A stretch of DNA of 9,046 nt from an uncultured Eisenbergiella sp. Its GTDB lineage: Bacteria; Bacillota; Clostridia; Lachnospirales; Lachnospiraceae. The stretch covers positions 1-9,046 of the forward strand of contig CARDPF010000118.1 in NCBI GenBank assembly GCA_948960675.1, read 5' to 3'. A program made the position numbers and the translations under genes. Shown piece by piece: positions 1 through 5,629 of this stretch (position 1 is the first letter of the stretch; every line of letters starts with the position of its first letter). Under the pieces are notes generated by a model. That model did no database searches. It was given only the letters and a program-made list of their open reading frames with translations, and was not told the DNA's origin.

Positions 1-20
1 CTCTCCCCTCCCGCAAAATT

Positions 21-67
21 GATTTCCGGTAACAGTTCAGCCTTCGGCTAAACTGTTACGATTTCCG
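21..67. repeat. 31-nt palindrome flanked by 8-bp direct repeats
   Basis: Positions 29-59 form a near-perfect hairpin. GTAACAGTT pairs with AACTGTTAC, one C/A mismatch follows (38/50), then AGC pairs with GCT around a short CTTCG loop. The hairpin is exactly abutted on both sides by the same 8-bp word, GATTTCCG, at 21-28 and 60-67. Matching 8-mers at both borders are the pattern left by a small palindromic insertion with target-site duplication, although a local duplication could give the same picture. The T content downstream (61-74) is broken by C and G, so the stem may end an upstream transcript (trmD is the usual neighbour, not visible here) but is not a textbook intrinsic terminator. A 13-nt copy of one arm recurs at 8219-8231. 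Confidence 0.7.
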
Positions 68-87
68 TGTTTTCCATGAAAAAAAGG

Positions 88-116
88 TTGCAATGCGGCG
101 TGGCCTGTGGTAGAAT
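88..116 (+). promoter_or_regulatory. Sigma-A type promoter with extended -10 for the rplS operon
   Basis: A -35 box TTGCAA (88-93) is separated by exactly 17 nt from a -10 box TAGAAT (111-116). TG at 108-109 plus one base gives an extended -10. Transcription would begin near 123, leaving a leader of about 72 nt before rplS. The leader holds a small stem at 134-148 (GGGGGA with TCCTCT, two G-U pairs, TGG loop). L19 autoregulatory leaders are known in Firmicutes, but I cannot match this sequence to that family. This is the best promoter in the window and probably drives the block through pgeF. Confidence 0.7.
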
Positions 117-195
117 ACAAATGTTGCAAAAATGGGGGATGGTCCTCTGTTACGAAGTGTGTATTAAGAACATCCAAGAGACAGGAGGAAAGGCA

Positions 196-543
196 ATGAA
201 CGAGATTATCAGGGAGATTGAGGCTGAACAGCTCAAGGCACAAGTACCGGAGTTTAACACCGGCGATACTGTCAAGGTATACGGTAAGATTAAGGAAGGA
301 AACCGTGAGAGGGTTCAGGTTTTTGAAGGCATCGTGTTAAAGAAGCAGGGCGGCGGCAACCGTGCAACCTTCACCGTGAGAAAGACTTCCAACGGCGTAG
401 GCGTGGAGAAAACCTGGCCCCTGCATTCCCCTAACGTAGAGAAGGTGGAAGTGGTAAGAAGAGGTAAGGTGAGAAGGGCGAAGCTGTTCTATCTAAGGGA
501 CAGGGTCGGCAAGGCGGCAAAGGTCAAAGAGATTGTGAAATAA
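196..543 (+). CDS. rplS: 50S ribosomal protein L19
   Basis: The product is 115 residues, the usual length for bacterial L19. It opens [14 protein letters not shown] and contains the family core [28 protein letters not shown] (quoted as [12 protein letters not shown] then [16 protein letters not shown], about residues 19-46). It also has the conserved stretch from FTVRK to the [10 protein letters not shown] region, and a basic C-terminus ([16 protein letters not shown]). L19 sits at the 30S-50S interface of the ribosome. I chose ATG 196 because AGGAGG lies at 183-188 with 7 nt spacing and homologues begin here. The frame is open further upstream to 67, but that would run through the promoter. 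It is the first gene of the block and is followed by a 99-nt gap. Confidence 0.97.
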   Translation: MNEIIREIEAEQLKAQVPEFNTGDTVKVYGKIKEGNRERVQVFEGIVLKKQGGGNRATFTVRKTSNGVGVEKTWPLHSPNVEKVEVVRRGKVRRAKLFYLRDRVGKAAKVKEIVK

Positions 544-618
544 GGGCCGTGGGCCTATGGGTTTACGAAAGGAGAGGGGCAGATCACATAGTGGTTGTCC
601 CTTCTTTTGGTATGGGAA

Positions 619-645
619 ATACGCAGCGGAATGAGAGGAAATATG
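619..645 (+). promoter_or_regulatory. Translation start region shared with the response regulator gene
   Basis: The stretch ending at the lepB copy 1 start codon matches the one ending at the response regulator start (4809-4835) at 22 of 27 positions, with 15 contiguous identical bases, GCGGAATGAGAGGAA (626-640 and 4816-4830). Both contain an in-frame ATG 12 nt ahead of the second ATG, and both place GAGG 4 nt before that second ATG. I use 643 as the start, since ATG 631 has no good Shine-Dalgarno sequence of its own. Confidence 0.5.
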
Positions 646-1227
646 GGCAGAAGGCGGAAGGGGCTCAGCTTTTACCATAAGAAGAAAAAAATCAGCGCGG
701 TGCTGATCCGGGAAATTTTCAGCTGGATTACGGGGATTTTTCTTGCAGTTTTTCTGGCATTTGCACTCACCTATTTTGTGGGGCTGCGCACAAATGTGAT
801 CGGGGTTTCCATGGAACCGGGACTGACAAACGGGCAGGGAATATTGGTGAACCGTTTTGCCTACCGGCTGGCCTCCCCGAAGGAGGGGGACGTCATTGTC
901 TTTTTGCCCAACGGGAACCAGAACGCTTACTATTATGTCAAACGTGTCGTGGCGGTTCCGGGGCAGACGGTTTGGATTGACAACGGCATTTTATATGTGG
1001 ACGGAAAGCCGTATGCGGAGGAAATCACGGATTTGATAGTCTCTGCGGGAATTGCGGAGAATGAAATCAAGCTGGAAAGCGACGAATATTTTGTGATGGG
1101 GGACAATGTCAACAGCAGCGAGGACAGCCGGTCGGCCAATATCGGGCCCGTGCATAAGAGTACCATTATCGGCCGCGCATGGCTGCATTTCGGAAACGCA
1201 AACGACGGCTGGGGATTTGTGAAATAG
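643..1227 (+). CDS. lepB: Signal peptidase I (copy 1)
   Basis: This 194-residue type I signal peptidase (S26 family) cleaves signal peptides from exported proteins on the outer face of the membrane. It has a strongly basic cytoplasmic N-terminus (GRRRKG and YHKKKK, residues 2-16), one membrane segment at about 22-48, and the Ser/Lys dyad. The nucleophile is Ser56 in IGVSMEPG and the general base is Lys100 in YYVKRVVAVPG. The C-terminal box GDNVNSSEDSR lies at 153-163. Two boxes differ slightly from consensus: MEPG instead of MxPT after the serine, and VVAVPG instead of IGxPG after the lysine, so substrate preference may differ from copy 2. A TTG at 595 would add 16 residues, but its nearest purine-rich sequence (568-579) is too far away. 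The gene lies 99 nt after rplS and 18 nt before rbgA. Confidence 0.93.
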   Translation: MGRRRKGLSFYHKKKKISAVLIREIFSWITGIFLAVFLAFALTYFVGLRTNVIGVSMEPGLTNGQGILVNRFAYRLASPKEGDVIVFLPNGNQNAYYYVKRVVAVPGQTVWIDNGILYVDGKPYAEEITDLIVSAGIAENEIKLESDEYFVMGDNVNSSEDSRSANIGPVHKSTIIGRAWLHFGNANDGWGFVK

Positions 1228-1245
1228 GGAAAGGAACGGGACGGG

Positions 1246-2103
1246 ATGGACTACCAGTGGTATCCGGGACATATGACAAAGGCAAAAAGGGCCATGCAGG
1301 AGGATATCCGGCTGATCGACCTGATCATTGAACTGGTGGATGCGCGGATGCCTCTTTCCTCACGGAATCCTGACATTGATGAGATGGGGAAAAATAAGGC
1401 CCGCCTGGTGCTTCTCAATAAGGCGGATCTGGCGGATCCGCAGGCGAACCGGGAGTGGTGCGCTTATTTTTTAGGGATGGGCGTGCAGGCGCTGGAGATT
1501 AACGCAAAGTCCGGCAAGGGACTCAAGGAGATCGGGGGAAAGGTACAGGAGGCCTGCCGGGAAAAGATTGAGCGGGACAGGCGGCGGGGTATCCAAAACC
1601 GGCCTGTGCGCGCCATGGTGGCGGGGGTTCCCAATGTGGGAAAATCCACGTTTATCAATTCCTTCGCGCAAAAGGCCTGCACCAAGACGGGCAATAAGCC
1701 GGGCGTCACCAAGGGAAAGCAATGGATCCGCCTGCACAAGGGACTGGAGCTTTTGGATACGCCGGGGATTTTGTGGCCGAAATTCGAGGATCAGTCCACC
1801 GGGATGAAAATGGCGTTTATCGGTTCCATGAACGACGATATTTTGGTTAAGGAAGAACTGGCGGTGCAATTGATCCAATTTCTGCAGGACGCTTATCCGG
1901 GACTGTTGGCCGGGCGGTACGGCACAGGGGATGGCGATCCGGCCGGCGTGCTGGCGCAAATCGGGGAAGTGCGCAAGTGTTACAAAAAGGGCGGGGCAGT
2001 GGATTTTGAAAAAGCGGCCGCCCTGCTGCTGGAGGATTTCAGGAGCGGCAGGCTTGGAAGGATTTCGCTGGAGCGGCCGGACGGAAAGAAGGATGGGCGA
2101 TGA
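1246..2103 (+). CDS. rbgA: Ribosome biogenesis GTPase RbgA (YlqF)
   Basis: This 285-residue GTPase acts late in 50S subunit assembly. It is close in length to Bacillus subtilis YlqF and opens with the hallmark QWYPGHMTKAKR. The GTPase motifs occur in circularly permuted order: DARMP (32-36), G4 NKAD (58-61), G5-like NAKSG (86-90), then G1 GVPNVGKS (127-134), G2 threonine in PGVT (152-155) and G3 DTPG (171-174). The residues after about 185 form the C-terminal helical domain used for RNA contact in the family. AAAGGA at 1230-1235 lies about 10 nt before the ATG. The stop overlaps the next start in an ATGA junction (2100-2103), which suggests translational coupling with lepB copy 2. Its place near rplS fits the ribosome-assembly role. 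Confidence 0.95.
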   Translation: MDYQWYPGHMTKAKRAMQEDIRLIDLIIELVDARMPLSSRNPDIDEMGKNKARLVLLNKADLADPQANREWCAYFLGMGVQALEINAKSGKGLKEIGGKVQEACREKIERDRRRGIQNRPVRAMVAGVPNVGKSTFINSFAQKACTKTGNKPGVTKGKQWIRLHKGLELLDTPGILWPKFEDQSTGMKMAFIGSMNDDILVKEELAVQLIQFLQDAYPGLLAGRYGTGDGDPAGVLAQIGEVRKCYKKGGAVDFEKAAALLLEDFRSGRLGRISLERPDGKKDGR

Positions 2104-2639
2104 AAAACGCAGTAAAAGAATTATTAAGTACCGCCTTATACATTTTGGTGGTGCTGGGGGTGACGTATCTGGTCATCACCTTTGTGGGGCAGCGAACCCA
2201 GGTAAGCGGAAGTTCCATGGAGCCCACTTTATGCGATAACGATAACCTGATCGTGGACAAAATTTCCTACCGCTTTCGGGAGCCGGAGCGGTTCGATATC
2301 ATTGTATTCCCGTTCCGCTATGAAGAGAAAACCTATTATATTAAGCGGATCATCGGCATGCCGGGGGAGACCGTATATATTGATGATGCCGGGAACATTT
2401 ATATTGACGGAAAAGTGCTGCAGGAAAATTACGGAAGGGAAGTTATGTTGTCTCCGGGCAGGGCAGGGGAGACGGTTTCGCTGGCGGAGGACGAGTATTT
2501 CGTGCTGGGGGATAACCGGAATAACAGTTCGGACAGCAGGGATCCCAGCGTCGGCAATATCCACCGCAGTGAGATTATCGGGAAGGCGTGGGTGCGCATC
2601 TGGCCTCTTTCCCAATTCGGCCTGTTACGGCACCAGTAA
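2100..2639 (+). CDS. lepB: Signal peptidase I (copy 2)
   Basis: This second S26 signal peptidase has 179 residues and consensus-like boxes. It has one membrane segment at about 9-29 and catalytic Ser39 in SGSSMEPTL (36-44). The general base is Lys82 in YYIKRIIGMPGE (79-90), and the box GDNRNNSSDSR lies at 137-147. It lacks the long basic N-terminal tail of copy 1 and keeps the standard PTL and IGMPG motifs, so it is the better candidate for general secretion; that ranking is inference. Its start overlaps the rbgA stop by 4 nt. The following gap, 2640-2713, has no clear terminator. Confidence 0.95.
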   Translation: MKNAVKELLSTALYILVVLGVTYLVITFVGQRTQVSGSSMEPTLCDNDNLIVDKISYRFREPERFDIIVFPFRYEEKTYYIKRIIGMPGETVYIDDAGNIYIDGKVLQENYGREVMLSPGRAGETVSLAEDEYFVLGDNRNNSSDSRDPSVGNIHRSEIIGKAWVRIWPLSQFGLLRHQ

Positions 2640-2643
2640 GGCA

Positions 2644-2671
2644 GGCCGTTACTATGAGCGGCCCCGGGCCG
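2644..2671 (+). other. GC-rich inverted repeats between lepB copy 2 and rnhB
   Basis: CGGCCCCGGGCCG (2659-2671) is an exact palindrome about its central C. GGCCG at 2644-2648 can alternatively pair with CGGCC at 2659-2663 across a 10-nt loop. No T-run follows, so this is not an intrinsic terminator. It may be a local mRNA structure or chance in GC-rich sequence. Confidence 0.3.
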
Positions 2672-2713
2672 TGAATGGCAGCGGCAGGCTTGTGTAGCAA
2701 AAGGGGAGGAAGC

Positions 2714-3487
2714 ATGGAAAAAATCGGGGCAGTCAAAGAAAAATTTGCCTCCTGTCCGGTTGGGGAACTGAAGTCGCTGCTGGCCTTTTACCGGGAGGAT
2801 GCACGCAGCGGTGTGCAGGCAGAGTGCAAAAAGGCGCAGAGACGGCTGCAGGCGCTGGAGACGGAAAAAGAGCGCACCTGGCAGATGAAACGGTATGAGA
2901 GGGAATATCAAAGCCTGGGATATATCTGTGGAATCGACGAGGCCGGCCGGGGGCCCCTGGCCGGGCCGGTGGTGGCCGGGGCAGTGATTTTGCCGCCGGA
3001 CTGTGGTATTTTGTATATCAATGACTCCAAACAGCTATCGGCCAAAAAGAGGGAGGAGCTTTATGCAGTCATCCTGCGGGAGGCACTCAGCGTAGGCGTG
3101 GGAATGGTGGAACCGGCCCGGATCGACCAAATCAACATCCTGCAGGCAACCTATGAGGCCATGCGGGAAGCCGTCAAAAAGCTGGATCCGGTTCCGGATA
3201 TCCTCCTAAACGACGCGGTGACGATTCCGGGGATTGCAATCCGGCAGGTTCCCATCGTCAAGGGGGATCAAAAGAGTATGTCCATTGCTGCGGCCAGCAT
3301 TGTGGCCAAGGTGACAAGGGACCGGATGATGGAGGAATACGACCGGCAGTATCCCGGTTACGGTTTTTTGGCCCATAAAGGATACGGCGCGGCTGCCCAT
3401 GTGGAGGCGCTGCGAAAATACGGGCCGACCCCGATACATAGGAGGAGCTTTTTGAAAAACATTTTGCAGGAAGGACTGGATGAATAA
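2714..3487 (+). CDS. rnhB: Ribonuclease HII
   Basis: This 257-residue enzyme cuts RNA in RNA/DNA hybrids, including single ribonucleotides embedded in DNA. The catalytic set is visible: Asp75-Glu76 in GIDEAGRGPLAGP (73-85), Asp167 in LLNDAV, and Asp185 in VKGDQKS. The 18-residue spacing of the last two matches Escherichia coli D108 and D126. DSK (104-106), SIAAASIVAKVTRDR (190-204) and the C-terminal TPIHRRSF (239-246) are also family motifs. The roughly 70-residue lysine/glutamate-rich N-terminal extension is absent from the E. coli enzyme but present in Bacillus-type RNase HII, where it helps substrate binding. ATG 2714 was chosen because GGGGAGGA (2703-2710) directly precedes it. The 3' end overlaps yraN by 8 nt. 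Confidence 0.95.
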   Translation: MEKIGAVKEKFASCPVGELKSLLAFYREDARSGVQAECKKAQRRLQALETEKERTWQMKRYEREYQSLGYICGIDEAGRGPLAGPVVAGAVILPPDCGILYINDSKQLSAKKREELYAVILREALSVGVGMVEPARIDQINILQATYEAMREAVKKLDPVPDILLNDAVTIPGIAIRQVPIVKGDQKSMSIAAASIVAKVTRDRMMEEYDRQYPGYGFLAHKGYGAAAHVEALRKYGPTPIHRRSFLKNILQEGLDE

Positions 3488-3842
3488 GAGATTGGCAGGA
3501 GCCTTCTGGGAGGAGGCGGCGGCGCAGTATCTGCAGCGGCAGGGGGTGCGGATGGTGGCGCGCAATTACAGATGCAGCCGGGGTGAAATCGACATGATTG
3601 GTTATCATCTTGGCTGTTTGTGTTTTTTTGAGGTAAAATACAGAAAAGACGACGGGTTTGGCCATGCGCTGGAGTCTGTGGATGGGCGCAAACAAAAGAC
3701 GATCTGCAGGTGTGCGGACATTTACCTGTACCGGCACCACATCGTGCAGGAGCAGCCGGTGCGCTTTGATGTGGTTGCGGTCTGCGGCACGGATATCCGG
3801 TGGGTACAGAATGCTTTTGATTATCAAAGGGGAAAAGGGTAA
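3480..3842 (+). CDS. yraN: YraN family (UPF0102) predicted endonuclease-fold protein
   Basis: This 120-residue protein has the usual length and motifs of the UPF0102/YraN family: RNYRCSRGEIDMIG (28-41), CLCFFEVKYRK (46-56) and VRFDVVAV (94-101). The spaced acidic residues Glu36, Asp38 and Glu51 with Lys53 resemble the PD-(D/E)XK nuclease core, so a nucleic-acid role is likely, but the cellular function is not established for the family. The start codon lies inside the end of rnhB (8-nt overlap) and the stop shares one base with the pgeF start (TAATG), so all three are probably translated together. Linkage with rnhB is common across bacteria and hints at a DNA or RNA maintenance role. Confidence 0.9.
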   Translation: MNKRLAGAFWEEAAAQYLQRQGVRMVARNYRCSRGEIDMIGYHLGCLCFFEVKYRKDDGFGHALESVDGRKQKTICRCADIYLYRHHIVQEQPVRFDVVAVCGTDIRWVQNAFDYQRGKG

Positions 3843-4708
3843 TGGAAATTATCAGGAAAAAAGGAAGCGCTTTAGGACTGCGGCAAAACCGCATGGGGGA
3901 GATGGAATATCTGACTTCCCCTTTGCTGGAGGGGACGGGGGTGGCCGCTCACATGATCAGTACCCGGTTGGGGGGCGTAAGCAGCGGCATGTTTGCCACC
4001 ATGAATTACAGCTATGTCCGTGGGGACGACAAGGAAGCGGTGGATGAGAATTTCAGGCGCACGGCCCGGGTGTTTGGTACATTACCGGATGCCTTTGTCT
4101 GCTCGGACCAGACCCACACAGCCAATGTCCGGGTAGTGACGGGGCAGGACCGGGGAAAAGGCGTGGTGCGCCCCAAGGACTACCGGGATGTGGACGGTTT
4201 GGTGACGGGGGAACCGGGGCTGATTTTGTCCACATTTTATGCGGATTGTGTGCCCCTTCTATTTGTGGATCCCAAACGGCGGGCGGTGGGCTGCTCCCAC
4301 GCCGGGTGGCGCGGGAGTGTGGCACAGATCGGCAGGGTGACAGTGGAAACCATGACCCGTGTGTTTGGAAGCGATCCGGCGGATGTGGTGGTGGCTATCG
4401 GCCCCTCCATCTGCAAAGAATGCTACGAGGTGGGGGAGGAGGTGGCAGGACAGTTTCGCAGGCTGTGGCAGACGGAACGGTTTTGTGGTATGCCGATGGC
4501 GGAGATTCTGACGGACAAGGGAAACGGGAAATACCTGTTGGATCTGTGGAAGGCCAACGAGGCGGTGCTGCTTACGGCGGGCATTCTGCCGCAGCACATT
4601 GCGCTGCCGGACATTTGTACCTGCCATAATCCGGCTTATTTGTTCTCCCACCGGGCAAGCAAGGGAAAGCGGGGGAATTTTGGGGCGTTTATCATGTTGA
4701 AAGCTTAA
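3842..4708 (+). CDS. pgeF: PgeF/YfiH (DUF152) metalloenzyme
   Basis: This 288-residue member of the YfiH/LACC1 family was long annotated as a polyphenol oxidase or laccase-domain protein. Family members have been reported as purine nucleoside phosphorylase/deaminase-type enzymes and, in E. coli, as a peptidoglycan editing factor that limits misincorporated serine in the precursor. Visible motifs are MISTRLGGVSSGMF (38-51), SDQTHTANV (88-96), YADCVPLLF (133-141), GCSHAGWRGSVAQIG (150-164) and IGPSICKECYEVGEEV (186-201). The expected metal ligands His92, Cys136 and His153 are intact. The start overlaps the yraN stop by 1 nt. A later ATG at 3893 or 3902 would also leave a full core domain, so the N-terminal 20 residues are the least certain part. 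It is the last gene of the housekeeping block, with no strong terminator after it. Confidence 0.92.
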   Translation: MEIIRKKGSALGLRQNRMGEMEYLTSPLLEGTGVAAHMISTRLGGVSSGMFATMNYSYVRGDDKEAVDENFRRTARVFGTLPDAFVCSDQTHTANVRVVTGQDRGKGVVRPKDYRDVDGLVTGEPGLILSTFYADCVPLLFVDPKRRAVGCSHAGWRGSVAQIGRVTVETMTRVFGSDPADVVVAIGPSICKECYEVGEEVAGQFRRLWQTERFCGMPMAEILTDKGNGKYLLDLWKANEAVLLTAGILPQHIALPDICTCHNPAYLFSHRASKGKRGNFGAFIMLKA

Positions 4709-4724
4709 GACTATTTTAAGAAAA

Positions 4725-4783
4725 TTCATGGAGAGACATTCATTTTTATATGGTTTCATGGATGAAAGGGTAGCTTTCATGGA
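4725..4783 (+). promoter_or_regulatory. TTCATGGA repeat array upstream of the response regulator
   Basis: TTCATGGA occurs at 4725-4732, 4755-4762 and 4776-4783. The last two extend to TTTCATGGA and are 21 bp apart, two helical turns; the first is 30 bp upstream of the second. A further ATTCAT is at 4738-4743. The elements also make inverted repeats: TTTCAT-GG-ATGAAA (4754-4767), and ATGAAAG (4762-4768) with CTTTCAT (4774-4780) around GGTAG. This resembles an operator for a dimeric regulator. Direct repeats at helical spacing are typical of OmpR-family proteins, so the adjacent regulator is the obvious candidate; that assignment is inference. No consensus promoter is visible; TATATG (4747-4752) is a weak -10 candidate without a proper -35. 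Confidence 0.5.
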
Positions 4784-4803
4784 AGGGTTTTTCAGATGAA
4801 GAT

Positions 4804-4817
4804 GCCGCTTATGCGGC
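4804..4817 (+). other. Hairpin directly upstream of the response regulator ribosome binding site
   Basis: GCCGC (4804-4808) pairs with GCGGC (4813-4817) around TTAT. The stem ends 7 nt before GAGG (4825-4828). There is no T-run after it, so it is not a terminator; it could tune translation or mRNA processing. Confidence 0.45.
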
Positions 4818-4832
4818 GGAATGAGAGGAAGC

Positions 4833-5528
4833 ATGACAAAGATTCTGGTATGTGACGATGACAAGGAGATTGTGGAAGCCATCGAGATCTATCTGCTGCA
4901 GGAGGGCTATCAGGTAATCCGGGCGTATGACGGGGATCAGGCAATCCGGGCGTTAAAGGAAAACGATATCCAGCTGTTGATTATTGATGTGATGATGCCC
5001 AAGCTGGACGGTATCCACGCAACCCTGAAAATCCGGGAATACAGCAGCATTCCCATTATTATCCTGTCCGCCAAATCGGAGGATGCGGACAAGATTTTGG
5101 GGCTCAATATCGGGGCGGACGATTATGTAACCAAGCCTTTTAATCCGCTGGAGCTTGTGGCCAGGGTCAAGTCCCAGCTTCGCCGCTATACCAAGCTGGG
5201 AAATTTGAATGCCGAGAACAATGCGGTGTTTCGGGCAGGGGGACTGGTGATCAACGATGAGACCAAAGAGGTGACGGTGGACGAAGAGCCGGTGAAGCTG
5301 ACGCCCATTGAATATAATATTTTGCTGCTCTTGGTGAAAAACCAGGGCAGGGTGTTTTCCATTGACCAGATCTACGAAAGCATTTGGGAGGAAGAGGCGA
5401 TTGGCGCCGACAATACGGTGGCGGTCCACATCCGCCATATCCGGGAGAAAATCGAGATCAATCCCAAGGAGCCCCGCTATTTGAAGGTGGTCTGGGGGGT
5501 TGGATACAAGATTGAGAAACAGGCGTAA
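4833..5528 (+). CDS. OmpR/PhoB-family DNA-binding response regulator
   Basis: This 231-residue two-component regulator has a receiver domain (about 1-118) and a winged-helix DNA-binding domain (about 130-231). The receiver carries the acidic pocket Asp8-Asp9-Asp10, phospho-acceptor Asp52 in IIDVMMPKLDG, Ser79 in ILSA, and Lys101 in DDYVTKPF. The output domain shows KLTPIEYNILLLLVKNQG (155-172), the recognition-helix region NTVAVHIRHIREKIE (194-208) and the terminal hairpin VVWGVGYKIE (219-228). It should be phosphorylated by the kinase encoded 101 nt downstream. ATG 4833 is preferred; an in-frame ATG at 4821 would add only MRGS. The target genes are unknown, and the TTCATGGA array just upstream suggests autoregulation. 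Confidence 0.95.
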   Translation: MTKILVCDDDKEIVEAIEIYLLQEGYQVIRAYDGDQAIRALKENDIQLLIIDVMMPKLDGIHATLKIREYSSIPIIILSAKSEDADKILGLNIGADDYVTKPFNPLELVARVKSQLRRYTKLGNLNAENNAVFRAGGLVINDETKEVTVDEEPVKLTPIEYNILLLLVKNQGRVFSIDQIYESIWEEEAIGADNTVAVHIRHIREKIEINPKEPRYLKVVWGVGYKIEKQA

Positions 5529-5592
5529 AGCATCGTATTTGTGTCTGCACGATAGGGCAGCGCAGAAATGAGGATTACTGATTGGCGGCAGT

Positions 5593-5613
5593 ACCGCAAG
5601 CACGGCTTGCGGT
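5593..5613 (+). other. 9-bp perfect hairpin just upstream of the histidine kinase ribosome binding site
   Basis: ACCGCAAGC (5593-5601) pairs perfectly with GCTTGCGGT (5605-5613) around ACG, and two G-U pairs could extend the base. The stem ends 4 nt before the AGGGGG ribosome binding site (5618-5623). No T-run follows, so it is not an intrinsic terminator. It lies between the regulator and kinase genes and could lower kinase translation or mark an mRNA processing point; function is inferred. Confidence 0.6.
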
Positions 5614-5629
5614 GTGCAGGGGGATAAGT

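Noticed and set aside
134..148. L19 leader autoregulatory RNA
   Set aside because: Only a 6-bp stem with two G-U pairs is visible, and I cannot match the region to the known leader family from sequence alone.
147..155. CTGTTACGA repeating the right edge of the 29-59 palindrome (53-61)
   Set aside because: Nine bases is within chance for this length, and the palindrome lies upstream of the predicted transcript start, so pairing in one RNA is unlikely.
67..195. 43-codon upstream extension of the rplS frame
   Set aside because: It would include the promoter and leader. L19 is 115 residues and a perfect AGGAGG precedes ATG 196.
595..642. TTG start giving lepB copy 1 16 extra residues
   Set aside because: The nearest purine-rich sequence is about 15 nt away, and homologues begin with a short basic tail. 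ATG 643 has its own AGAGGAA.
641..652. 12-nt word ATATGGGCAGAA repeated at 6179-6190
   Set aside because: The two copies lie in unrelated contexts, and a 12-nt match is expected by chance in a window this size.
1471..1959. 162-codon minus-strand frame inside rbgA
   Set aside because: The plus strand has all GTPase motifs in order, so this is a shadow frame.
4762..4792. Possible intrinsic terminator after pgeF (ATGAAAG/CTTTCAT stem then TTTTT)
   Set aside because: The stem is AT-rich and the five Ts begin 7 nt after it. The same bases are better explained by the TTCATGGA array.
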